Of a stretch of 36,903 bases of DNA, positions 24,767 to 34,241 are shown one piece after another. Numbering within the stretch: position 1 is the stretch's first letter; each line of letters begins with the position of its first letter. Under the pieces are notes generated by a model. It was not told the origin of the DNA. It saw only the letters and a list, made by a program, of their open reading frames with translations, and searched no databases. The position numbers were made by a program, and so were the translations under genes. Source of the stretch: Cytophagaceae bacterium (GTDB lineage: Bacteria; Bacteroidota; Bacteroidia; Cytophagales; Spirosomataceae). The stretch covers positions 1-36,903 of the forward strand of contig JAHEAY010000036.1 of assembly GCA_024642485.1 (NCBI GenBank), read 5' to 3'.

Positions 24767-25378
24767 ATGCACATTGATATTCAGTATTTACCTTCTTTAG
24801 AATATTGCGCGTTAATTTTTGCTGAACCTCAAATTGAATTTGAAGTTTTTGAGAATTTTCCCAAACAAACATATCGCAACCGAAGCTATATTTTAGGAGC
24901 CAATGGGGTGGAATTATTGAGTATTCCCATTATTCAAGGAGCCGCAGGTAAACAATTAACAAAGGACGTACAAATTGACTATTCACAAGATTGGATTAGG
25001 AAACATAAAGGCGCTATTCAAGCGGCTTATGGCAAGGCTCCTTTTTTTGAACATGTCGAGCCATTTATCGATCAGATATTTGCAAAAAAAAGTAAATTTT
25101 TAGTAGATTTAAATATTCAATTTTTAAATACAATTGCGCGTTTTTTACAAAAAAAACCTCAGTTTAGCTTCACTGAATCATTTAATGAAGCGCCTGTTAA
25201 ATCCTATTGGAATGTAATTGATTCAAAAAAAGAATATTCCACGCGAAATATTTATGTTCCCGTAGCGTATAGACAATGTTTTGGCACGGAATTTGTTGCA
25301 AATCTGTCCGTTTTAGATTTAATTATGAATTATGGAATTGAATCGCGTGAAATTTTACAAAAGAGTTTGAACAAATAA
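24767..25378 (+). CDS. WbqC-like family protein
   Basis: This 203-residue cytoplasmic protein matches the WbqC family by QYLPSLEYCALIFA at the N-terminus, FPKQTYRNRSYILGANGVELLSIPI, VQIDYSQDWIRKHKGAIQAAYGKAPFFEHVEPFID and the C-terminal YRQCFGTEFVANLSVLDLIMNYG. WbqC proteins occur in O-antigen clusters, but their biochemical role is not established. No polysaccharide genes are adjacent. It lies 39 nt upstream of clpC, with no terminator visible between them, so read-through is possible. Confidence 0.85.
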   Translation: MHIDIQYLPSLEYCALIFAEPQIEFEVFENFPKQTYRNRSYILGANGVELLSIPIIQGAAGKQLTKDVQIDYSQDWIRKHKGAIQAAYGKAPFFEHVEPFIDQIFAKKSKFLVDLNIQFLNTIARFLQKKPQFSFTESFNEAPVKSYWNVIDSKKEYSTRNIYVPVAYRQCFGTEFVANLSVLDLIMNYGIESREILQKSLNK

Positions 25379-25417
25379 AGGCTTAGGTGCGTTTTGAACA
25401 ATATTAAATAAGGGATT

Positions 25418-27964
25418 ATGGAGGCTAAGTTTTCAAATAAAGTAAAGGAAGTGATCGCGTTGGCTCGAGAAGAGGCATTGCGGTTAGGACATGATTACAT
25501 CGGTACCGAACATTTGATGTTGGGTATCATTCGTGATGGCGAAGGACCAGGTATTGAATTATTGCATAAATCAGGCGTTTCGTTAGATCAATTGCGTCAA
25601 AGTATTGAGCATTCTACGGCATCGACGAGTCGTTCGAGTTTCGACAAGCAAAGCATGTTGAACATTCCTCTGACAAAACAAGCAGAGAAGGTTTTGCGTT
25701 TGACTTACCTTGAAGCTAAATATTTCAAAACGAATTTAGTAGGTACAGAACATTTGTTGATGGCGATTTTGCGTGATGAAGACAATGTGGCTACACAGAT
25801 TTTGGAGAAATATCAAGTTCACTATGATCTAATTAAGGAAATGGTGGAGTTTCAATCGAGTAATTCACAAGACAATTTGCCTAAGGCTAGTTCGGATACA
25901 GATGATTCAGATGACGACAATCGTTTATTTGGTGGTTCGGGTTCGGGTGCGCAAGGTGGGGCAAGTAGTTCATCTACTGCCAAAGCGGGAGAAAAAAGTA
26001 AAACTCCTGTGTTAGATAATTTTGGTCGTGATTTAACGAAGATTGCAGAGCAAGGAAAATTGGATGCAATTGTAGGACGCGAAAAAGAAATTGAGCGTGT
26101 AGCGCAGATTTTATCTCGTCGGAAAAAGAATAACCCAATTCTGATTGGAGAACCTGGCGTAGGTAAAACAGCCATCGCAGAAGGTTTGGCGCTTCGCATT
26201 ATACAAAAGAAAGTCTCACGTGTGTTATTTGGCAAACGTGTAGTTACCTTGGATATCGCTTCTTTGGTTGCAGGTACGAAATACCGTGGTCAATTTGAGG
26301 AGCGTATGAAAGCCGTTATGAATGAGTTGGAGAAGTCTACGGATGTTATCTTGTTCATCGATGAATTACATACGATTGTGGGTGCTGGTGGTGCTTCCGG
26401 TTCTCTGGATGCTTCCAATATGTTCAAGCCTGCTTTAGCGCGTGGCGATATACAAGTTATTGGAGCGACGACCTTGGATGAATACCGACAATACATCGAA
26501 AAGGATGGTGCTTTAGCACGTCGTTTTCAAACGGTGATGGTTGACGCCACGTCAGTCGATGAAACCATTGAGATTTTAACCAATATCAAAGATAAATACG
26601 AAGAGCATCATCATGTGATTTATACGCCAGAATCGATAGAGTCGGCTGTTAAATTATCTGATCGCTATATTTCGGATCGTTTCTTGCCGGATAAGGCCAT
26701 TGATGTGATGGATGAAGTAGGTGCTCGTGTACATATTTCCAATATCCAGGTTCCTGCTGATATTGTTGCCTTGGAGAATCAAATCGAGGTGGTGAAGAAG
26801 GAGAAGAATCAAGTGGTTAAGTCTCAAAAATATGAAGAGGCTGCACAATTGCGAGATCGCGAAAAGAAATTGATTGATCAATTGGAATTAGCGAAGACCA
26901 ACTGGGAAGAGGAATCGAAGAAACAGAAGTTTACTGTTTCTGAAGAGCATGTTGCGGAAGTTATTGCACAAATGACTGGTATTCCGGTCAATCGTGTAGC
27001 CGCTAAAGAAGGTGAGAAGTTGCTTCAGATGGAGCAAGAATTGACCAAACATGTGATTGGTCAAGGTGATGCGGTGAAGAAATTGGTGAAAGCTATCCAA
27101 CGTACACGTGTAGGTCTGAAAGATCCGAATAAGCCAATTGGCTCATTTATTTTCTTGGGTCCAACGGGTGTAGGTAAAACGGAAATGGCGAAGGTTTTAG
27201 CGACTTATTTGTTTGATAAAGAAGATTCGTTAGTACGTATCGATATGAGTGAGTACATGGAGAAATTCAGTGTATCTCGCTTGGTAGGAGCGCCTCCAGG
27301 TTACGTTGGTTATGAAGAAGGTGGCCAATTGACGGAAAAAGTTCGTCGGAAGCCTTATTCAGTGGTCTTATTAGATGAGATTGAAAAAGCGCATCCTGAT
27401 GTATTCAACTTATTATTACAAGTGTTGGATGATGGAATTTTGACGGATGGTTTAGGCCGTCGTGTTGATTTCCGTAATACGATCATCATTATGACTTCGA
27501 ATATCGGAGCACGTGATTTGAAGGATTTTGGATCAGGAATTGGTTTTTCTACGAAGTCACGTGTGGACAACATGGAAGAACAGGCAAAATCAACAATTCA
27601 AAATGCCTTGAAGAAAGCTTTTGCTCCTGAATTTATCAACCGTTTGGATGATATCATCGTGTTCAATTCATTAGAGCGCGCAGATTTACACAAAATCATC
27701 GATTTACTTTTAGTGAAATTGATGACGCGTTTGGCCAACTTAGGATTTGCTGTGGAATTGACAGAAAAAGCAAAGGATTTTATTGCTGATAAAGGATATG
27801 ATCCTCAATATGGTGCGCGACCATTAAATCGGGCAATTCAAAAGTACTTAGAAGATCCTTTAGCAGAGGAAATTTTAAAAGGTGAATTAGCTGAAGGTGA
27901 GGTAATAGAAGCTGATTTTATTGCTGATAGTGAAACATTAACATTAGTTAGAAAGAAGAAATAA
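25418..27964 (+). CDS. clpC: ClpC, ATP-dependent Clp protease ATP-binding subunit
   Basis: This 848-residue Hsp100 unfoldase has two Clp-N repeats (about 1-145) and a Ser/Gly/Asp-rich linker (about 150-190). AAA-1 has Walker A GEPGVGKT (244-251). The middle region carries a UVR motif ([20 protein letters not shown]), which distinguishes ClpC from ClpA and ClpB. AAA-2 has Walker A GPTGVGKT (581-588), and the ClpP-docking loop is Ile708-Gly709-Phe710. It feeds unfolded proteins to ClpP; no clpP is present in the window. fabG follows after 21 nt and may be co-transcribed. Confidence 0.97.
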   Translation: MEAKFSNKVKEVIALAREEALRLGHDYIGTEHLMLGIIRDGEGPGIELLHKSGVSLDQLRQSIEHSTASTSRSSFDKQSMLNIPLTKQAEKVLRLTYLEAKYFKTNLVGTEHLLMAILRDEDNVATQILEKYQVHYDLIKEMVEFQSSNSQDNLPKASSDTDDSDDDNRLFGGSGSGAQGGASSSSTAKAGEKSKTPVLDNFGRDLTKIAEQGKLDAIVGREKEIERVAQILSRRKKNNPILIGEPGVGKTAIAEGLALRIIQKKVSRVLFGKRVVTLDIASLVAGTKYRGQFEERMKAVMNELEKSTDVILFIDELHTIVGAGGASGSLDASNMFKPALARGDIQVIGATTLDEYRQYIEKDGALARRFQTVMVDATSVDETIEILTNIKDKYEEHHHVIYTPESIESAVKLSDRYISDRFLPDKAIDVMDEVGARVHISNIQVPADIVALENQIEVVKKEKNQVVKSQKYEEAAQLRDREKKLIDQLELAKTNWEEESKKQKFTVSEEHVAEVIAQMTGIPVNRVAAKEGEKLLQMEQELTKHVIGQGDAVKKLVKAIQRTRVGLKDPNKPIGSFIFLGPTGVGKTEMAKVLATYLFDKEDSLVRIDMSEYMEKFSVSRLVGAPPGYVGYEEGGQLTEKVRRKPYSVVLLDEIEKAHPDVFNLLLQVLDDGILTDGLGRRVDFRNTIIIMTSNIGARDLKDFGSGIGFSTKSRVDNMEEQAKSTIQNALKKAFAPEFINRLDDIIVFNSLERADLHKIIDLLLVKLMTRLANLGFAVELTEKAKDFIADKGYDPQYGARPLNRAIQKYLEDPLAEEILKGELAEGEVIEADFIADSETLTLVRKKK

Positions 27965-27985
27965 TACACAATAACCATTTATTAC

Positions 27986-28732
27986 ATGCAATTAGTACAA
28001 GGAAAAGTCGTTTTAGTAACCGGAGCTTCACGCGGAATTGGTCGGGCAATCGCTAATCAATTTGCACAAGCTGGCGCAAATGTTGCGTTTACCTATTTGT
28101 CATCTGTTGAAAAAGGGGAGGCTTTGGTTAAAGAATTAGAAGCTTACGGAATTAAAGCGAAAGGCTATCGTTCAGATGCATCCATGTTTGAAGCAGCTGA
28201 TGAATTAGTTAATTCAGTGGTGGCTGATTTTGGACAAATTGATGTTCTGATTAATAATGCGGGTATTACGCGTGATGGTTTGTTGATGCGCATGACAGAG
28301 GAGCAATGGGATGAGGTGATTCGTGTCAATTTGAAATCTGTTTTCAATTTGACTAAGGCGGTGATTAAGCCGATGATGAAGGCAAAATCAGGTTCGATTG
28401 TGAATATGACTTCCATTGTAGGAGTAAAAGGAAATGCAGGCCAAGCAAATTATGCTGCGTCTAAGGCGGGTATCATTGGTTTTACTAAATCTGTGGCTTT
28501 GGAATTAGGATCTCGCAATATTCGTTGCAATGCTATTGCACCAGGTTTTATCGAAACAGAGATGACTGGTGAATTAAATGAGGCGACTGTGGAGGAATGG
28601 AAGAAATCAATTCCATTGAAGCGTGGAGGAGAGGCTTCAGAAGTAGCGAATGTTTGCTTATTCTTAGGTTCTGATTTGTCTTCTTATGTGACTGGTCAAA
28701 CTATTCAAGTTGACGGAGGACTTTTAACTTAG
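27986..28732 (+). CDS. fabG: 3-oxoacyl-[acyl-carrier-protein] reductase FabG
   Basis: This 248-residue classical short-chain dehydrogenase shows the NADP-binding TGASRGIG (12-19), NNAG (90-93) and the catalytic Ser143, Tyr156 and Lys160 (NYAASK). The tail reads GSDLSSYVTGQTIQVDGG, as in FabG. It reduces 3-oxoacyl-ACP in fatty-acid elongation. No other fab gene is adjacent, so a paralogous SDR role is possible, but length and motifs favour FabG. A terminator follows. Confidence 0.92.
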   Translation: MQLVQGKVVLVTGASRGIGRAIANQFAQAGANVAFTYLSSVEKGEALVKELEAYGIKAKGYRSDASMFEAADELVNSVVADFGQIDVLINNAGITRDGLLMRMTEEQWDEVIRVNLKSVFNLTKAVIKPMMKAKSGSIVNMTSIVGVKGNAGQANYAASKAGIIGFTKSVALELGSRNIRCNAIAPGFIETEMTGELNEATVEEWKKSIPLKRGGEASEVANVCLFLGSDLSSYVTGQTIQVDGGLLT

Positions 28733-28752
28733 TATTTAATAATTACATAGCG

Positions 28753-28788
28753 AGCCTCAATTTTGCTTTGGCATGATTGAGGCTTTTT
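28753..28788 (+). terminator. Intrinsic terminator after fabG
   Basis: Stem AGCCTCAAT/ATTGAGGCT (28753-28761 with 28776-28784), 14-nt loop, then five Ts. The next ATG is only 4 nt beyond the T-run. Confidence 0.9.
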
Positions 28789-28792
28789 ATTT

Positions 28793-30025
28793 ATGCGGAA
28801 TATTCTCTTTTTATTGCTTCTTATATTTGTTGCAGCCTGTAAGCGTCAAGCCCTCGTTCAGGGTACACCTGCTCAATTTCAGTTGGCAACTCCTGCTGTC
28901 CGTTCTCAAACTGTGGCAATTAATTTTTCGATGCGCTATGATAGTTTGTTTCGTTATTTTCAATTAACACCCGGGAAGCTAATATTTGATTCGCAGAAGC
29001 AAGAAGGAGTAGATTTTCCTTTACAAATGGCGCTTTTGCAGCAACCCCGATTACAAGTGGGTTCGCAGGGGATAGTGAATTTTGAGATTCCCGCTAAAAT
29101 CGATGCGCGGCCTAATATTGCGGGAATCAATACTGGGTTAATTCAAGCGAAGAGCAATATTTCTTTGGCTTTCCAATGGAATTGGCAAGATATTAATCAT
29201 CATCAGCTGGAGTTAAAACAAGTATCTTATCAATGGATAACGAAGCCTGAAATGCGTGTCCTTGGTTTCCCCGTTCAGGTGCAAGGCATAGTTGATCCTT
29301 TGATTCAAAGACAATTGCCCAACATGCAATCAAGAATTGCGGAACGCTTAAATCTAACATTAAGTCCGAATGCGCTTAACAATTTGTTAAACCGCGTTGA
29401 AATGAATTATTCAAGTCCACTTGGGCAAGTTTCTTTGCGATCTTCCGATGTGGATGTACATGATTTAACCTTTAATTCATCAGGAATTACAGGTAAGTTA
29501 TTGGTTCGATCTGCCCTGATACTCGGAGAATCTGTCATTAATCAGCCCAACCGTTGGCTTGAGATGAAAGACTTAAATCAGCCTCTACCATTTCAGGTAT
29601 CGTTAGATTATGGTAAATTATCGGGGCTTATCAGTCAATCACTGCACGCCAAACCTGCTAATATGATGATTCGCGGTGATTCATTAGGACTTCATGTGCA
29701 AGTTAAAGGATTAGGAACATCGAGAGCAATTGCCAAAATGATTGTTGTTCCTGCGCTATTAGATTCGAGTAAAATAGGGTTGATTGTAAAGGGTTTTCAG
29801 GTGGAAGGGGTTCCATTTTTCTTGCGTGGACATGTTAAGCGTAAGGTTTTAAAGGCTTTAATGGCTTATTCTTGGTCTTCATCGGAGGCTTTAAATCTAC
29901 TTAATCAAAATACTTGGGGCCTGGGTTTGTCAAATGGAGAGCTTCGGATTAAGCAGTTGACGTATTCGGATAAAGGTTTGGGATTAGTGGGTGAAATTCT
30001 GGGAAATTGGGAGCTAAGAAAATAG
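28793..30025 (+). CDS. DUF4403-like lipoprotein
   Basis: This 410-residue protein has a lipoprotein signal (FLLLLIFVAACKRQ; lipobox VAAC, Cys16). The body alternates beta-strand-like segments with NALNNLLNRVEMNY and QPLPFQVSLDYGKLSGLISQ, resembling DUF4403 proteins, which have a tubular lipid-binding-like (TULIP-like) appearance. That assignment is from memory and moderately confident; function is unknown. It should sit on a membrane facing the periplasm. The 3' end of the coding sequence contains the -33 region of the rnpB promoter. Confidence 0.68.
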   Translation: MRNILFLLLLIFVAACKRQALVQGTPAQFQLATPAVRSQTVAINFSMRYDSLFRYFQLTPGKLIFDSQKQEGVDFPLQMALLQQPRLQVGSQGIVNFEIPAKIDARPNIAGINTGLIQAKSNISLAFQWNWQDINHHQLELKQVSYQWITKPEMRVLGFPVQVQGIVDPLIQRQLPNMQSRIAERLNLTLSPNALNNLLNRVEMNYSSPLGQVSLRSSDVDVHDLTFNSSGITGKLLVRSALILGESVINQPNRWLEMKDLNQPLPFQVSLDYGKLSGLISQSLHAKPANMMIRGDSLGLHVQVKGLGTSRAIAKMIVVPALLDSSKIGLIVKGFQVEGVPFFLRGHVKRKVLKALMAYSWSSSEALNLLNQNTWGLGLSNGELRIKQLTYSDKGLGLVGEILGNWELRK

Positions 30026-30036
30026 TCGTACTTTTG
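30006..30036 (+). promoter_or_regulatory. rnpB promoter
   Basis: ATTG at 30006-30009, exactly 19 nt, then TACTTTTG at 30029-30036 (exact TAnnTTTG). The predicted 5' end of RNase P RNA (about 30040) lies 4-5 nt past the box, so this site calibrates the box-to-start distance. It overlaps the last codons of the DUF4403 gene. Confidence 0.8.
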
Positions 30037-30039
30037 TGT

Positions 30040-30400
30040 TGAGAAAATAAACCATCTTATCGCTTTTTAAAGAGGAAAGTCCGAACAACAAAGAGCGCCG
30101 TGCTTCTTAACAGGAAGGGGGATCGCAAGGTTCTACAGCTAGTGCCACAGAAAATTACCGCCTTTCGGGGTAAGGGTGAAAAGGAGGGGTAAGAGCCCAC
30201 CGCTAATTTGGTGACAAATTAGGCATAGGTAAACCTCACGGGTTGCAAGATCAAATAGGCTGACTGTCGAAAGACAAAAGGGTTGCTCGTCCGATGTCAG
30301 TGGGTAGATTGCTCGAGCGAATGCGTGAGTATTCGTCAAGATAAATGATAAGAGGGCATGCAAATGCTTACAGAATTCGGCTTATCGGTTTATTTTCTCA
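30040..30400 (+). ncRNA. rnpB: RNase P RNA (M1 RNA)
   Basis: The catalytic RNA of RNase P, which matures tRNA 5' ends. Helix P1 is a perfect 14-bp pairing of TGAGAAAATAAACC (30040-30053) with GGTTTATTTTCTCA (30387-30400). Conserved segments are present: GAGGAAAGTCCGAAC near 30072, then GTGCCACAGAAAA, the P-loop-side sequence AACCTCACGGGTTGC, and ACAGAATTCGGCTTATCGG before the 3' strand of P1. The length of about 360 nt fits a bacterial class A molecule. A T-rich tract (30401-30412) follows directly and probably serves as the terminator. Confidence 0.95.
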
Positions 30401-30409
30401 TTTTTCTTT

Positions 30410-30440
30410 TTTGTATTCTAAGTTAAAATTCTTATTTTTG
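30410..30440 (+). promoter_or_regulatory. rpsP promoter, with -33 element in the rnpB terminator T-tract
   Basis: TTTG at 30410-30413, exactly 19 nt, then TATTTTTG at 30433-30440. Both elements match the Bacteroidota consensus. The TTTG is the end of the T-tract following rnpB. Predicted start is near 30445, leaving a leader of about 45 nt before rpsP. Confidence 0.8.
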
Positions 30441-30490
30441 CAGACATTTTTATTAACCGAGGGACGAGATCCTTCACAAACCCATATATA

Positions 30491-31159
30491 ATGGCTGTTA
30501 AAATTAGATTAGCGCGTCGTGGACGCAAGAAGTTAGCAATGTTCGATGTTGTTGTTGCAGATGCTCGTGCACCTCGTGACGGTAAATTCGTAGAGAAAAT
30601 CGGAACATACAATCCTAACACCAATCCAGCAACAATCGTTTTGAATGAAAAACAAGCGATCCAATGGGTATTAAATGGTGCTCAACCAACTGATACAGCG
30701 CGTGCGGTACTTTCTTCCAAAGGTATTTTGTATGCAAAACACTTACAAGTAGGTGTGTTGAAAGGTGCGTTGACACAAGAACAAGCTGATGCGAAATTTG
30801 AAGCTTGGAAAGTAGAAAAAGCGAAGCAAGTAGAAGCAAGCAATGCGAAATTAGCTCAATCAAAAGCTAAGTCTAAAGCATCTCGTTTAGAGGCTGAAGC
30901 GAAAGTTTCATCTGCTCGTGCAGAAGTAATTGCTGCTAAAAACAAAGTAGCTGACGAGGCAATCGTTGCTAGCGTTGTTGAAGCAATCAATGCTGCTGAC
31001 GAAGAGGCTACAGGTGTAGAAGTTGACGACGTAGTAGCAGAAGCTCCTGCAGTTGAGGAAACTCCTGCGGTAGAAGAAGCGCCAGCTGCTGAGGAAGCTG
31101 CACCAGCTGCAGAAGAGGCTCCGGCTGCTGAAGCAAGCGAAGAAGCTGCTGCTGAATAA
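30491..31159 (+). CDS. rpsP: 30S ribosomal protein S16 with long Ala/Glu-rich C-terminal extension
   Basis: This 222-residue protein has a normal S16 core at about 1-85 ([26 protein letters not shown], then [14 protein letters not shown] and [11 protein letters not shown]). A Lys/Ala-rich, probably helical region (about 95-150) follows, and then a low-complexity tail (about 175-222) of repeated PAVEE/PAAEE units. A typical S16 has about 80-90 residues; extensions are known in Bacteroidota, but this one more than doubles the protein. S16 is needed for 30S assembly. It begins the rpsP-rimM-trmD order common in bacteria. Confidence 0.95.
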   Translation: MAVKIRLARRGRKKLAMFDVVVADARAPRDGKFVEKIGTYNPNTNPATIVLNEKQAIQWVLNGAQPTDTARAVLSSKGILYAKHLQVGVLKGALTQEQADAKFEAWKVEKAKQVEASNAKLAQSKAKSKASRLEAEAKVSSARAEVIAAKNKVADEAIVASVVEAINAADEEATGVEVDDVVAEAPAVEETPAVEEAPAAEEAAPAAEEAPAAEASEEAAAE

Positions 31160-31176
31160 TTTTTATTAATTTTAAA

Positions 31177-31219
31177 GAATCATACAGATTTGTTTATCAA
31201 GTTTGTATGATTTTTTTTT
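31177..31219 (+). terminator. Intrinsic terminator (or attenuator) between rpsP and rimM
   Basis: Stem AATCATACA/TGTATGATT (31178-31186 with 31204-31212) followed by Ts to 31219. It lies 6 nt before the rimM ATG and inside a normally co-transcribed gene order, so it may only partly reduce rimM-trmD expression relative to rpsP. Confidence 0.85.
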
Positions 31220-31225
31220 GTACCT

Positions 31226-31768
31226 ATGGCAAAGACCGAATATTTTGAATTAGGCTATCTCGCAAAGCCACACGGATTAAAAGGCGCATTTCATGTGTTT
31301 ATGGATGTTGACGATCCTTATGAATACGAAGATTTAGATGCAGTGTTTGTCCAACAAGGAAATGAGATGGTTCCTTATTTTATTGAAGATTTACAGATTC
31401 GCGATAATTTAAATTTGATGAATTTGGAAGGGATTGAATCCTTAGATGCTGCGAAAGAATTAGTAGGTTCTAAGTTATTTCTTCCCGTTGCCATGTTGCC
31501 CAAATTGAAAGATGATCAATTTTATTATCATGAAATTGTCGATTATCAAGTAAATGATCAGGTATTAGGTTCTTTAGGAACTGTCAAGGAAGTCTATTCA
31601 ACTGGGGCGCAAGATGTGATCATTATGATTTATCAAGGGGTTGAAGTTTTGATTCCTTTAACAGATGAAATCGTTCCTAAGGTAGACAAGCAAAATAAAG
31701 TGATTATCACCCATTTGCCTGATGGGCTTTTGGATGTTTATATGAATGAGTCTTATGATGCGGATTGA
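31226..31768 (+). CDS. rimM: Ribosome maturation factor RimM
   Basis: This 180-residue protein has the N-terminal RimM domain ([26 protein letters not shown]) and a C-terminal PRC-barrel ([11 protein letters not shown], then [17 protein letters not shown] and [13 protein letters not shown]). RimM assists 30S head assembly around S19 and 16S helices 31/33b. It is downstream of rpsP across a terminator hairpin, and its 3' end overlaps trmD by 11 nt in another frame. Confidence 0.95.
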   Translation: MAKTEYFELGYLAKPHGLKGAFHVFMDVDDPYEYEDLDAVFVQQGNEMVPYFIEDLQIRDNLNLMNLEGIESLDAAKELVGSKLFLPVAMLPKLKDDQFYYHEIVDYQVNDQVLGSLGTVKEVYSTGAQDVIIMIYQGVEVLIPLTDEIVPKVDKQNKVIITHLPDGLLDVYMNESYDAD

Positions 31769-32435
31769 TATCATTTCGGTGGTTCCCAACTTAATGTCGA
31801 GTTTCTTCGAATACTCAATTTGTAAACGCGCCGCAAATGCAGGGCTTGTGGAGGTTGTATTACATGATTTACATGATTTCTCAACCAAAAAGCATAAGCA
31901 AATTGATGATTATCCGTTTGGGGGTGGTGCAGGAATGGTAATTGCCATTGAACCATTAACGCGTTGTTTGGACCAATTGATGTCGGAGAGAACTTACGAC
32001 GAAATTATTTTCTTTTCACCAGATGGTCTTGTGCTCAAGCAGGGCTTGGCGAATCAATTAAGTCTTTGTCAAAACATGATTTTCATCTGTGGCCATTACA
32101 AAGGTATTGATGAACGGGTTCGAGAGAAATATGTTACGAAAGAGATTTCGATTGGTGATTATGTATTATCTGGTGGTGAATTAGCCGCTGCTGTAACGGC
32201 GGATGCCATTATTCGTTTAATACCGGGTGCGATAGGGGATGAGAGTTCCGCTTTGACGGATTCATTTCAAGATGGATTATTGGCACCGCCCGTTTATACA
32301 CGTCCTGCTTCTTTTGAGGGTATGGATGTTCCAGAAATTCTTCGTTCAGGTAATGACAAATTGATTGAAGCTTGGCGCCACGAACAAGCAGTTAAGCGCA
32401 CCATGGAACGCCGACCAGATTTGCTACATGATTAA
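31758..32435 (+). CDS. trmD: tRNA (guanine37-N1)-methyltransferase TrmD
   Basis: This 225-residue SPOUT methyltransferase makes m1G37, which prevents frameshifting. Signatures are [53 protein letters not shown] (trefoil-knot SAM site) and [17 protein letters not shown] with the catalytic Asp region. I chose the ATG at 31758, since TrmD proteins begin MRIDI; ATGs at 31755 and 31746 add MM or four residues. It overlaps rimM by 11 nt and the next gene by 8 nt. Confidence 0.95.
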   Translation: MRIDIISVVPNLMSSFFEYSICKRAANAGLVEVVLHDLHDFSTKKHKQIDDYPFGGGAGMVIAIEPLTRCLDQLMSERTYDEIIFFSPDGLVLKQGLANQLSLCQNMIFICGHYKGIDERVREKYVTKEISIGDYVLSGGELAAAVTADAIIRLIPGAIGDESSALTDSFQDGLLAPPVYTRPASFEGMDVPEILRSGNDKLIEAWRHEQAVKRTMERRPDLLHD

Positions 32436-33342
32436 GCAAGCGTCCATAACACCACGCGTAATGATAGCCTTAGGGCTTTTGTACCTCATATGGGGGTCTA
32501 CATTTTTAAGCGTGCGTATTCTGCTGGATTATTTGCCTCCATTAGTTATTACTTTTTCGCGGAATTTTACGGCTGGTTTTCTGCTGTTACTTTGGTCAGT
32601 TTTAGGTGGACATTGGAAAAAGATGTCGGCCAAACATTGGCGCGTGCATTTACAAGCAGGTATTTTATTAATATCACTAGGCAATGGATTTATGTCATTA
32701 GCAGGTGGCATCGTTCCCTCGGGTTTTTCCTCGGTTTTTATGGCCTTGGGTCCTTCACTTTTAGTACTATTTTTTTGGTTCGATGGTCGTAAGCCAAGTG
32801 TTCGAAAAGCGTTAGCAACAGGCTTAGGTCTCTTCGGTATTGTCGCATTGGCCTCACAGAAGTCATTAGCCATTCAGGGCAAAGAACAAGAATTTTTGTT
32901 GGGAATCGCCTATTTATCCGTAGCGGTGCTCGCTTGGAATATCGGTGTATTTCGAACGCAAGTGACGGGTGCTAATTCCTATCATTTTACGCAAGTTTGT
33001 GCGATTCAAATGCTTTTTGGAGCCTTCGTCGTTTCCATCATCAGTTATGCACATGGCGACTTTCAGGCAGTTAGCCTAACAGCATTGCCTTGGAAAGCCT
33101 GGTCGGTATTTTTTTATCTAGCTTTGATTGGTAGTATGCTAGGCTTCTCCTTATTTGGATATTTATCCAAAGCCTGCGATGCGACTTTGGTGGCTACTTA
33201 TACCTATGTGAATCCAGTCATTGCATTAATTTTGGGTAATTTAATTCTGAATGAGTCTTTAAGTATTGGGTTGCTTTTAGCAAGTTTCCTGATACTATCT
33301 GCTGTAGTGTTAATTACGACTGAAAAAACCAAAACAAATTAA
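32428..33342 (+). CDS. EamA-family (DMT) transporter
   Basis: This 304-residue inner-membrane protein has about ten hydrophobic helices in two EamA repeats. The family motif [16 protein letters not shown] is at the N-terminus and [38 protein letters not shown] in the second repeat. DMT exporters carry amino acids, purines or other metabolites; the substrate cannot be read. I chose the ATG at 32428, which keeps the first helix near the N-terminus; the earlier TTG at 32365 lies deep in trmD and adds a non-family polar stretch. It overlaps trmD by 8 nt, and the next ATG is 2 nt after its stop. Confidence 0.9.
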   Translation: MIKQASITPRVMIALGLLYLIWGSTFLSVRILLDYLPPLVITFSRNFTAGFLLLLWSVLGGHWKKMSAKHWRVHLQAGILLISLGNGFMSLAGGIVPSGFSSVFMALGPSLLVLFFWFDGRKPSVRKALATGLGLFGIVALASQKSLAIQGKEQEFLLGIAYLSVAVLAWNIGVFRTQVTGANSYHFTQVCAIQMLFGAFVVSIISYAHGDFQAVSLTALPWKAWSVFFYLALIGSMLGFSLFGYLSKACDATLVATYTYVNPVIALILGNLILNESLSIGLLLASFLILSAVVLITTEKTKTN

Positions 33343-33344
33343 GT

Positions 33345-34241
33345 ATGAAATACCTTTTGACTATTGGACTTATGATGACATTGATTTCTGCGCAGGCACA
33401 AGTTCCTCAGCCTTTATACCCTGGAGAAATCCCGAATTATATTGCGGGTCCCAATTTGGAAAGTTCTGCGATTACGGGTGGAATTTTACGTATTTCCAAT
33501 GTTTCAGATCCTGTTTATACACTTTATCTTGCTCCAGATAATCAACAAGCTAAGAAACCCTTGGTAATCATTTTTCCCGGTGGTGGTTATCGGATTCTGG
33601 CAGCATCTCACGAAGGAAGTGATATCGCGCGAAAATTAAATGAAATTGGCGTGCATGCCATGGTGGTTCATTACCGATTGCCAGATAGTACACGTCAGGT
33701 GGAAAAGCAATTTGCACCTCTGCAAGATGCCCAACAAGCGATTCGGGTAGCTCGGCAATCTGCAAATCTATGGAATGTTGATTCGACTAAAATAGGGGTC
33801 ATGGGTTTTTCCGCAGGTGGTCACTTAGCGGCTAGTGCAGCGACACATTACCAGACAGACTATACGAAATTCAACGATGGTCAAAATTTGCGCCCTGATT
33901 TCCAATTATTGATTTACCCTGTGGTTACTTTCCGTTCTTACAGTCATTCTGGTTCTGTGAATAGTTTATTAGGTAAAAATAAAACAGAGGAAATGCTGCA
34001 TTTGTTTTCTAATGAGGAACAGGTTAATGCCAATACACCGCGTGCATTTATCGTGCATGCCGCTGATGATGGTGCTGTTCCTGTTGCGAATGCACTTAAT
34101 TATGCATCTGCTTTAGCAAACAATAAGGTCCCTGTTGATTTACACATCATGGCTAAAGGCGGACACGGTTTTGGTTTAACCAATAAGACAACGGAGGAAT
34201 ATTGGTTTGATCGTTTGGCAACTTGGTTTAAAACAATCTAG
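33345..34241 (+). CDS. Secreted alpha/beta-hydrolase (BD-FAE/acetyl-xylan-esterase-like)
   Basis: This 298-residue protein has a signal peptide (MKYLLTIGLMMTLISAQAQ). The hydrolase fold has an oxyanion segment FPGGGYRI near residue 75 and the triad Ser156 (MGFSAGGH), Asp242 (HAADDGAVP) and His274 (GGHGFG). Family members remove acetyl or feruloyl groups from plant polysaccharides or hydrolyse other small esters. It follows the EamA gene by 2 nt, with no other carbohydrate gene beside it except the SusC-type locus beyond the permease. It converges on the APC permease with a shared CTAG stop. Confidence 0.88.
   Translation: MKYLLTIGLMMTLISAQAQVPQPLYPGEIPNYIAGPNLESSAITGGILRISNVSDPVYTLYLAPDNQQAKKPLVIIFPGGGYRILAASHEGSDIARKLNEIGVHAMVVHYRLPDSTRQVEKQFAPLQDAQQAIRVARQSANLWNVDSTKIGVMGFSAGGHLAASAATHYQTDYTKFNDGQNLRPDFQLLIYPVVTFRSYSHSGSVNSLLGKNKTEEMLHLFSNEEQVNANTPRAFIVHAADDGAVPVANALNYASALANNKVPVDLHIMAKGGHGFGLTNKTTEEYWFDRLATWFKTI

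Noticed and set aside
28773-28967. 64-residue plus-strand frame overlapping the DUF4403 start
   Set aside because: Its beginning lies in the fabG terminator hairpin and it is out of frame with a better-supported lipoprotein gene.
30139-30363. Minus-strand 74-residue frame
   Set aside because: It lies wholly inside RNase P RNA.
31746-31757. Upstream ATG of trmD
   Set aside because: TrmD proteins start at MRIDI; the extra codons are within rimM and have no family support.
32365-32427. Upstream TTG start of the EamA transporter
   Set aside because: The added stretch is polar, lies inside trmD in another frame and is not seen before the first helix in this family.
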